From: Shewanella mesophila
GTDB taxonomy: Bacteria > Pseudomonadota > Gammaproteobacteria > Enterobacterales > Shewanellaceae
Reading direction: 5' to 3'
Assembly: GCF_019457515.1 (NCBI RefSeq)
Contig: NZ_CP080421.1
Span: 2,976,001-3,040,000, forward strand
Length of the DNA: 64,000 bases
In this document: positions 58,745-64,000 of the stretch, piece after piece
How the letters are laid out: each line of letters opens with the position of its first letter
Numbering within the stretch: the stretch's first letter is position 1
Notes under the pieces: generated by a model
What the model was told of the DNA's origin: nothing
Seen by the model: the letters and a program-made list of their open reading frames with translations, nothing else
Database searches by the model: none
Made by a program: the position numbers and the translations under genes

Positions 58745-58774
58745 AAAAAGGTCGGCAAATGCCGACCTTTTATT
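58745..58774. terminator. Bidirectional intrinsic terminator
   Basis: AAAGGTCGGC (58747-58756) and GCCGACCTTT (58761-58770) pair perfectly around AAAT, with A and T runs at the flanks. It separates the convergent TRIC-family and mscS genes. Confidence 0.93.
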
Positions 58775-58803
58775 ATTCAAAAACCTGACCCACTTAATAC
58801 AGA

Positions 58804-59628
58804 TTAAGCCGCTGGGGTTTCTTTGACATAGATATCCATCTGTGGATAAGGAATACCAATATTGGCTTCGTCTAACGCCAGTTTAATCTGCTCAAGGATC
58901 TCAAAGCGTGCCGGCCAGTAATCTGCACCTTTAACCCATGGGCGAACTACAAAGTTAATAGAAGAATCGGCTAATTCGACTAACGCAACGGTATAAGCAG
59001 GATCTTTCAGTACATGGCTATTGTTATCTAGCACTTGCTTAAGTACCTTCTTAGTTTCTTGCAGATTAGCATCATAAGACACACCAATCACAAGATCGAT
59101 ACGACGAGTATCCATCGCTGAGTAGTTAGTAATAGTGCCATTCATAACTGCCGAGTTAGGTGCAACAATCACCTTGTTATCAGGCGTACGAAGTTTAGTC
59201 GAAAAAATAGTGATCTCATCAACCGTGCCAGCAATACCCGCAGCCTCGATATAATCACCCACACGGCAAGGACGGAACATCACCATCAATACGCCTGAAG
59301 CGAAGTTTGATAGAGAACCTTGCAGTGCTAAACCAACCGCTAAACCGGCGGCACCGATAACGGCTACCAGCGATGCGGTTTGAACACCAATTTGTCCTAA
59401 AGTGGCAATGATCGTAAATACAAACACTACGGCCCAAGCCATGTTTGACACGAATGACACTACGGTTTGATCTATTTTACGCTTAGTCAGCAATTTTGAC
59501 GTTAGGCTTTTAGCCACTTTCGCAAAATACTTACCAACAATAAAAATAACTAACGCCATAATAACCTGCAGACCGTAAGTCACGATCAGCCCAGGCGCTT
59601 GCTCAATATAACTATCCAGATTTTCCAT
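58804..59628 (-). CDS. mscS: Small-conductance mechanosensitive channel MscS
   Basis: Inner-membrane tension-gated channel protecting cells against hypo-osmotic shock, 274 residues. TM1 (about 15-38), TM2 (about 60-82) and the glycine/alanine-rich pore helix TM3 (GAAGLAVGLALQGSLSNFAS) are clear, followed by the cytoplasmic beta domain with FRPCRVGDYIEAAGIAGTVD and NSAVMNGTITNYS. The length is close to E. coli MscS (286). A glycine-rich pattern as in E. coli supports gating. It lies 32 bp after the OmpA-family gene on the same strand. Confidence 0.96.
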   Translation of the reverse strand: MENLDSYIEQAPGLIVTYGLQVIMALVIFIVGKYFAKVAKSLTSKLLTKRKIDQTVVSFVSNMAWAVVFVFTIIATLGQIGVQTASLVAVIGAAGLAVGLALQGSLSNFASGVLMVMFRPCRVGDYIEAAGIAGTVDEITIFSTKLRTPDNKVIVAPNSAVMNGTITNYSAMDTRRIDLVIGVSYDANLQETKKVLKQVLDNNSHVLKDPAYTVALVELADSSINFVVRPWVKGADYWPARFEILEQIKLALDEANIGIPYPQMDIYVKETPAA

Positions 59629-59659
59629 GTAACGCTCCCTTATAAAATGGACTCACTTT

Positions 59660-60223
59660 CTAGTGAGACTCAACAATAAACTCTACCCTTCGATTAAGTG
59701 CCCGACCAGCGTCAGTTTGATTATCAGCTATCGGCTGGGTACTTCCTTGCCCGACAACGCTAAATCGCTGAGGACTAAATTGATAATCCTCAACTAATAT
59801 TTGCGTCACATTTACCGCTCTGTCATAGGACAAGGTTTGATTAAACTCAGCCTCGCCCACATTATCGGCATGACCAACAATGCACAATGTAGCTGGATAC
59901 TGATTTAAAAACGATTGTAACTCGGCCAAATATCGCCATTGTGAATAATCAACTTGCGCGCTAGCGAAATCAAAAGTAACCACTATTGGCGTTATTTTTT
60001 GGCAATGTGCTGGATAGGTTTCACCACTGGTCGTTGGTAAACAAAACGACTCGATGATCTGCCTTTCGCAGCCGCTCGCATCAACACTCGCTCCAATTTG
60101 AGTATTAGGGCAAGCATCCTTATTGTCTGGCACACCATCTTTATCGATATCGCTCCAAGTTAGCGAATTAGCGCTACTTGTTAGTGAAACACTCAAAAGA
60201 AGGATAGTAATCCAAGCTTTCAT
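59660..60223 (-). CDS. OmpA-family periplasmic protein with TSP3-like repeat
   Basis: A 187-residue exported protein. The start at 60223 (MKAWITILLLSVSLTSSANS) gives a clear signal peptide; the frame opens eight codons earlier. The mature part starts with a thrombospondin type 3-like calcium-binding segment (DIDKDGVPDNKDACPNTQ), then an OmpA C-terminal peptidoglycan-binding domain (FDFASAQVDYS, IVGHADNVGEAEFNQTLSYDRA, RVEF). It lacks an N-terminal beta-barrel, so it is probably a periplasmic or anchored cell-wall-binding protein. It may be co-transcribed with mscS. Confidence 0.88.
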   Translation of the reverse strand: MKAWITILLLSVSLTSSANSLTWSDIDKDGVPDNKDACPNTQIGASVDASGCERQIIESFCLPTTSGETYPAHCQKITPIVVTFDFASAQVDYSQWRYLAELQSFLNQYPATLCIVGHADNVGEAEFNQTLSYDRAVNVTQILVEDYQFSPQRFSVVGQGSTQPIADNQTDAGRALNRRVEFIVESH

Positions 60224-60445
60224 TAAGGTATCCCTAAAAGTACACAAGTTAATGCTTTCTTTTTTGGCCTCAAAAGCATGAAAATATCAAATATTCACCA
60301 CAAAATAAGACCTTTATTTTATATCCTTCTGCACTAATCTCCAATAAAGGAATAAGCAACTACCACATTTATTTTAACAGGCGTTAAATTAACAAATCCA
60401 AAACCAACAGTATCACTATCAACACTGCCAATTTCTTTGCCCTTA

Positions 60446-60664
60446 TTAGCGCGCCCCGCTCTCCCTATATAACTTAGTTCTGCAGTAATCAAAAAGCCAA
60501 TTGACAGCGATTGCATAGAAGAAAAACACAACTAAAAACAATGCCTCAAGCATGAATGCCGCCAATAGACCTATGTCGAGAAACCATAACATCATAGGCA
60601 GGCTAATAAACACGAATCCAACCTCAAATCCCAGGCCATGGATGAGCCGCAGTTTTTTGAGCGT
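60446..60664 (-). pseudogene. PACE-family efflux protein remnant (second half only)
   Basis: Read from 60664 down, the frame gives LKKLRLIHGLGFEVGFVFIS, then LPMMLWFLDIGLLAAFMLEA and the closing VNWLFDYCRTKLYRE with a stop at 60446-60448. That is one bacterial transmembrane pair domain of the PACE efflux family, which normally has two. A stop codon lies in frame just upstream (60665-60667) and the first half is absent, so it is a remnant. Nearby 60670-60950 shows only broken frames. Confidence 0.7.
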
Positions 60665-61039
60665 TCAATTCGATGGTGGCCAAACTGATCATCAAGTCAA
60701 AGATACCGAGCACAGAAGTGACCAACTCGAGCATTCTTCCGACATTGGTATGTCGACAACGACTACGTATTACAGGAGTTAGCCAAAGCAGAATGTGGTT
60801 AGACACTTGTGCCTAAAGACTTGGTAATTGAGCCGATCGATAAACAGCAGTTGTGCCCTATCTCCATGGCTTTCGAACAGTTTAGTAGGATTGCAAATAT
60901 GGATGTTATTCAATATCACGGAGTGGACGGTGAGCTAAGTTAAGCGATTAAAAAATATGATGAGTCAAAATCAACACCCACGAGATATGAGCTAACACAT
61001 AAAGGTTATCTTATCTGTTAGCTTATTGGGGCTATATCG
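60665..61039. other. Debris region without a supported gene
   Basis: Between the PACE remnant and the DUF924 gene only short interrupted frames are seen on both strands. A plus-strand stretch around 60811-60943 reads PKDLVIEPIDKQQLCPISMA before stopping, possibly a decayed C-terminus; I do not recognise its source. Confidence 0.5.
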
Positions 61040-61492
61040 CTAATGCGTAGTAACTGAAGCTTGCTGATACCAATTACACCAAGCCGGTTTAGCCTCGGTG
61101 GTTAGTTGAGACTGCATCCCTTGCAGCAAACGGATCAGAAGCGCTCTATCATCTGTTTTAGTCGAGTAAAACAGCGGATCATAAAAACAGCGACGTTGCA
61201 GTGGCTCAAGCTGAGTATCGAAACCTTTATCAACGCCAGATACACACAACTCCCGAGCCTTATTTTGCAGATTCATAGCCGATTCATCCTCGAGAAGATG
61301 GGCGATGGGCCCCATCAATAGGATAAGCGCGAGTCTGCCCGGTGGATTTTTTTGCCATGCATCTAACTGCCCGCTTTTAGCCCCACTTAATAACTGCTGC
61401 CAATTATCCAAGGTGTCACGACTGAGTTCATTGATCTCAACACCAGTCCCTTTCTCATAATGGTTAAACCACTGCTGTAAAAACTGCTCCAC
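61040..61492 (-). CDS. DUF924 family protein, short form
   Basis: A 150-residue soluble helical protein. It shows the DUF924 pattern: an N-terminal FLQQWFNHY, LDAWQKNPPGRLALILLMGPIAHLL in the middle and LEPLQRRCFYDPLFYS near the end. Typical members are about 180 residues, so this version is somewhat short, particularly at the N-terminus. The family has tetratricopeptide-like helices and no established function. It sits next to efflux-gene debris. Confidence 0.75.
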   Translation of the reverse strand: MEQFLQQWFNHYEKGTGVEINELSRDTLDNWQQLLSGAKSGQLDAWQKNPPGRLALILLMGPIAHLLEDESAMNLQNKARELCVSGVDKGFDTQLEPLQRRCFYDPLFYSTKTDDRALLIRLLQGMQSQLTTEAKPAWCNWYQQASVTTH

Positions 61493-61638
61493 GCTGCCTC
61501 CATTACCAATCTAAATCGTCATCTGAGAATAGCATTAGCATAAGGACTAAATATCTTGGACTTTGGTCTAGGATAGGGGGATTTTTATCAAGCGATTAAT
61601 CTGAGATCGGCTTTTTAGACGCCCACAACTGACGCAAT

Positions 61639-61668
61639 AAAAAAGCGACTTTTAAAAGTCGCTTTTTT
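61639..61668. terminator. Strong bidirectional terminator
   Basis: AAAAGCGACTTTT (61641-61653) and AAAAGTCGCTTTT (61654-61666) pair perfectly with A and T runs on the two sides. It probably ended the DUF4136 transcript before the repeat at 61695-61887 was placed between them. Confidence 0.88.
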
Positions 61669-61694
61669 AGATAAATGTCTGCATTTAGTTACTT

Positions 61695-61887
61695 AACCTG
61701 AGCTCGGGTTAAGAGATGGAGCAAGGTTAGCTGACTTGGGCGTTTTACGTAAATGTCGCCTCAAACTTGTCATTTTTTACTAACAAGGCGTATTGACGCG
61801 TCAATAGCCTACCTATTGCGAGTGAATACAACACTGTTAGCGGAATAAAGGGCTGTTTGAGATATATTTTTATCCCGAGTCAAGCTT
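61695..61887. mobile_element. MITE-like repeat, copy 2 (inverted relative to copy 1)
   Basis: Bounded by CCTGAGCTCGGG (61697-61708) and CCCGAGTCAAGC (61874-61885). Its reverse complement aligns with the unit at 47922-48112 along its whole length, including a 28-base identical block (61837-61864). It starts right against the stop codon of the DUF4136 gene (61886-61888), between that stop and the gene's terminator. It has no reading frame. Confidence 0.85.
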
Positions 61888-62446
61888 ACTTAGCTTCTGG
61901 CTTAGGTGGATATTGCAACATCATCTCTGCAATCGCTTTATTGACCACTTCGATACGCTCTTCTGGGGTATTCTTATCACGAATAGTATCGGCTACCGAA
62001 CCGCGCCAAATCAGCTTACCCGTCTCACGATTGACTAAATCGACAACCAATGTACCTATCTCATATTCACGTACCGTTGTCTGGGTATGCATGCTACCGC
62101 CCCAAGCCCAACCAGGACCATAATATGGGTTGTAGCCAAAATTAGTATTGAAGGTATCGACATTTATTTTCTTATCGACCTTAGTGAAATAGTTAACTAG
62201 AACATCAGCCTTATCTGCTTCTGTCTTAGCAATCCCCTTAAACTGCAACTGCGTGTCGACGGCACTTCTAACCCTTTGATCCATCAAACCATCTAGATGA
62301 TAAGTCGTGTCTTCACTCTTCTGAACGACCCAGGCATAACTTTTTATCTCATTAAAATTCACATTAGGATCATAATCTGAGCTCGACTTCATCGTGCTAC
62401 ACGCGGATATAGCCAGCGCAGCGGCTAAAACGATTACTTTCTTCAT
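61886..62446 (-). CDS. DUF4136 family lipoprotein
   Basis: A 186-residue lipoprotein (MKKVIVLAAALAISACSTMK, lipobox ISAC, Cys16). The mature domain is DUF4136-like: VNFNEIKSYAWV near the start, DQRVRSAVDTQLQFKG, ADVLVNYFTKVDKK, and the C-terminal GTLVVDLVNRETGKLIWRGSVADTI (here from GTLVVDL). The segment NPYYGPGWAWGG is aromatic- and glycine-rich. The function of the family is unknown; it is presumably in the outer or inner membrane. Its stop codon abuts a MITE-like repeat. Confidence 0.9.
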   Translation of the reverse strand: MKKVIVLAAALAISACSTMKSSSDYDPNVNFNEIKSYAWVVQKSEDTTYHLDGLMDQRVRSAVDTQLQFKGIAKTEADKADVLVNYFTKVDKKINVDTFNTNFGYNPYYGPGWAWGGSMHTQTTVREYEIGTLVVDLVNRETGKLIWRGSVADTIRDKNTPEERIEVVNKAIAEMMLQYPPKPEAK

Positions 62447-62582
62447 AAATACTCCAGCGTAAAAGGGCTAAATTTCAACCGATAACATATTAGAGTAAAG
62501 CTTACAGAGCATACTTATTATCTACAACTCTATTTTCATTAAAAAAACTCTCAATTCTGCTTGACTTAAATTACAACCCAAA

Positions 62583-62597
62583 TGATAATGATTATCA
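62583..62597 (+). promoter_or_regulatory. Fur box
   Basis: TGATAATGATTATCA is a perfect 7-1-7 inverted repeat, the core Fur motif (TGATAAT-N-ATTATCA). It lies 25 bp before the start of the membrane protein gene at 62622, so iron should repress that gene. Confidence 0.85.
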
Positions 62598-62621
62598 ATT
62601 AGGTTGTTTGAGGATTTCCAA

Positions 62622-62936
62622 ATGATATGGTTTATTAGTGCATTCATTATCGCAAACGCCATTTTTATGTTTGCCCCTAAATCACTGACGACATCCAATA
62701 ACACTTTGGCGAGTCAATCTAAAGGACAGGGTGTTCTTTTACTCTTGCCATTACTTGCATTTATCTTAATTTTGATCAGCATCCTTATTGGCAATGGCTC
62801 TACCCAAGCGCTTGTGGCCATTAGTTTTGCTCTCACAGGTTGCTCGGTGGCCGTTGCTCAATTTCACCGTTTTATATTACCCTGCGCGGCTTTAACGGCA
62901 ATTTCACTTATCGCCATGGTAATACAGGCGTTATAA
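62622..62936 (+). CDS. Fur-controlled small membrane protein (hypothetical)
   Basis: A 104-residue inner-membrane protein I do not recognise. The start at 62622 (MIWFISAFIIANAIFMF) is set by an AGGA Shine-Dalgarno 7 bp upstream; the frame opens six codons earlier. Hydrophobicity suggests four helices: 1-17, about 40-58, 64-82 and 86-104. There is no known transporter signature. A perfect Fur motif just before the start implies iron-dependent repression, so a role in iron limitation is likely but the activity is unknown. Confidence 0.75.
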   Translation: MIWFISAFIIANAIFMFAPKSLTTSNNTLASQSKGQGVLLLLPLLAFILILISILIGNGSTQALVAISFALTGCSVAVAQFHRFILPCAALTAISLIAMVIQAL

Positions 62937-63147
62937 CTGCTTTTTCACTGAGAAGTTTGCTCACACATTGCACTAACTTGTTTAGTTGCTTTTTGGATAC
63001 TAAAGGCAAGATATCTCCCTGCAAATCGATATTTTGCCCGATCCCTGACCACATCTCGTGGTCTTTTTTTTAGCTATTCCCTGTTAGCGCTCCCACAAGA
63101 TAACGCAATTTGGTAAACTCAAACCATACTCCACAGCAAGTAAATTA

Positions 63148-63480
63148 ATGATGAGAATCGATCCCAATATCACCTTAGTCTATAGCACTGATGGTGGAAA
63201 AATAACGGAAAAGAATGAACCCCAAGCGATCCCACAAGGCGATGGCATAGTTCGTATACACAAAGACAGTAAGGGAAGAAAAGGTAAAGGCGTTTCAGTC
63301 ATCAAAGGCCTAGGACTCGATGAGAAGGAGTTAAAAGCACTGGCTCAAAAACTCAAGAAACAATGTGGATGTGGTGGTACAGTGAAAGAGTTTAATATCG
63401 AAGTTCAAACTGACAATCGTGAACTCTTGAAGACCCTACTTGAAAAGCTCAATTATCAAGTCAAATTGGCCGGAGGCTAA
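63148..63480 (+). CDS. yciH: YciH/SUI1 family translation factor
   Basis: A 110-residue homologue of eukaryotic eIF1 (SUI1 domain), called YciH in E. coli, where it is described as a stress-response translation initiation inhibitor. The domain covers the second half: VRIHKDSKGRKGKGVSVIKGLG and KKQCGCGGTVKEFNIEVQ (here LKKQCGCGGTVKE), ending LLEKLNYQVKLAGG. The start may be the first or second ATG (63148 or 63151). It is followed 18 bp later by yqgE on the same strand. Confidence 0.94.
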   Translation: MMRIDPNITLVYSTDGGKITEKNEPQAIPQGDGIVRIHKDSKGRKGKGVSVIKGLGLDEKELKALAQKLKKQCGCGGTVKEFNIEVQTDNRELLKTLLEKLNYQVKLAGG

Positions 63481-63498
63481 AGCCCCGTGGAGTGCCAG

Positions 63499-64000
63499 AT
63501 GGACAGCTTACAAAACCATTTACTTATTGCCATGCCTTCGCTGCATGATACCTTTTTTGAGCGCGCTGTTATCTATCTCTGTGAGCACAACGAACAGGGT
63601 GCTATGGGCGTCATGATAAACCGCCCTATTGGGGTCGATGTCAATGAACTGCTTAAACAGATGCAACTTGACGATTTTCATACCATAGAAGATATCAACA
63701 GCCAGGTACTTTTAGGTGGTCCAGTCGCGCAAGAAAAAGGCTTTGTATTGCATAGTCCGCAATCTCAATGGAGCAATAGCCAGCAGATCAGCAATGAACT
63801 CATGCTAACCACCTCAAGAGATGTACTCACCTCGTTAGGCAGCAACAATGCGCCAGAGCATTTCATTGTCGCGCTCGGCTACGCGGGATGGGGACGCCAC
63901 CAATTAGAACAGGAACTAGGGGAAAACTCCTGGTTATCGATCCCAGTTGATCACGATATCTTATTCAATACCCCACACGATGAACGCTGGATAAGAGCCA
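63499..64000 (+). CDS. yqgE: UPF0301/YqgE (AlgH) family protein, partial
   Basis: The open frame runs from ATG 63499 (behind GGAG) to the window edge, 167 codons of about 185. The start [20 protein letters not shown], then [36 protein letters not shown] and [16 protein letters not shown] are diagnostic of UPF0301. The family (Pseudomonas AlgH) has no settled biochemical function; it usually lies upstream of ruvX/yqgF and pyrB-linked genes. The 3' end is outside the window. Confidence 0.96.
   Translation, partial: MDSLQNHLLIAMPSLHDTFFERAVIYLCEHNEQGAMGVMINRPIGVDVNELLKQMQLDDFHTIEDINSQVLLGGPVAQEKGFVLHSPQSQWSNSQQISNELMLTTSRDVLTSLGSNNAPEHFIVALGYAGWGRHQLEQELGENSWLSIPVDHDILFNTPHDERWIRA

Noticed and set aside
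61060..61085. Repeat-terminus-like ATACCAATTACACC inside the DUF924 gene
   Set aside because: Only about 8 bases match the 33070 element end and the segment reads as ordinary coding sequence (WYQQA); chance similarity is likely.
61857..62123. 88-codon plus-strand frame opposite the DUF4136 gene
   Set aside because: It is antisense to a well-supported lipoprotein gene and begins in the MITE-like repeat.

Overview
The window looks like a chromosomal segment of a Shewanella species or a very close marine gammaproteobacterium. Three things point there: the order enolase, CTP synthase, MazG, RelA, RlmD and divergent BarA; a SHP/DHC/cytochrome b redox cluster; and a RibBA with a decayed GTP cyclohydrolase half, a form described in Shewanella. 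Almost everything is core housekeeping. I see no prophage, CRISPR array, tRNA, rRNA or intact transposase gene. The accessory signals are small non-coding repeats, two decayed efflux genes and a few orphan genes.

Layout. 1-7500 (minus strand): partial eno, pyrG, mazG, relA and rlmD. 7600-12350 (plus): hybrid kinase barA overlapping a yjaG-like gene, a small unknown gene and an AEC-type carrier. 12400-14180: recN under two LexA boxes. 14380-15520: an unknown membrane-anchored protein. 15740-19790: a probable six-gene operon of cytochrome b, SHP-type cytochrome, diheme cytochrome, PepSY protein, response regulator and histidine kinase, preceded by an 11-bp-period direct repeat. 19850-21635: pyrimidine operon with a clear pyrBI-type attenuator and leader peptide, then pyrB and pyrI. 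21700-27870 (minus): nrdR, ribD, riboflavin synthase, ribBA-like gene, ribH, nusB, thiL and pgpA. 28000-29250: glyA. 29530-31070: an exported DUF3943-type protein, divergent from ettA (31314-32981).

33070-34110 holds a 443-bp MITE-like element next to a broken RND efflux gene. A GNAT acetyltransferase and a NYN-domain protein follow. 35400-47630 (minus) is the glycogen cluster malQ, glgB, glgX, glgP, glgC, glgA, which together covers glycogen synthesis, branching, debranching, phosphorolysis and maltodextrin recycling. 47900-50500 holds a second MITE-like repeat, an iron-dependent alcohol dehydrogenase, a possible small RNA and a cold-shock gene. 51463-52176: a small lipoprotein and a thioesterase. 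52446-56583: two tandem PhoA-type alkaline phosphatases, the second a lipoprotein with a collagen-like linker, then an exported unknown. 56670-60230: threonine aldolase, a TRIC/UPF0126 channel, MscS and an OmpA-family protein. 60440-61890: efflux-gene debris, a DUF924 protein and a second, inverted copy of the 47.9-kb repeat. The end carries a DUF4136 lipoprotein, a membrane protein under a perfect Fur motif, a YciH/SUI1 protein and partial yqgE.

Regulation visible in the sequence includes the pyr attenuator, LexA boxes (recN), a Fur motif (62583-62597), tandem half-sites before the cytochrome operon, and many intrinsic terminators. All names rest on reading the sequence and recognising families; no database search was run.
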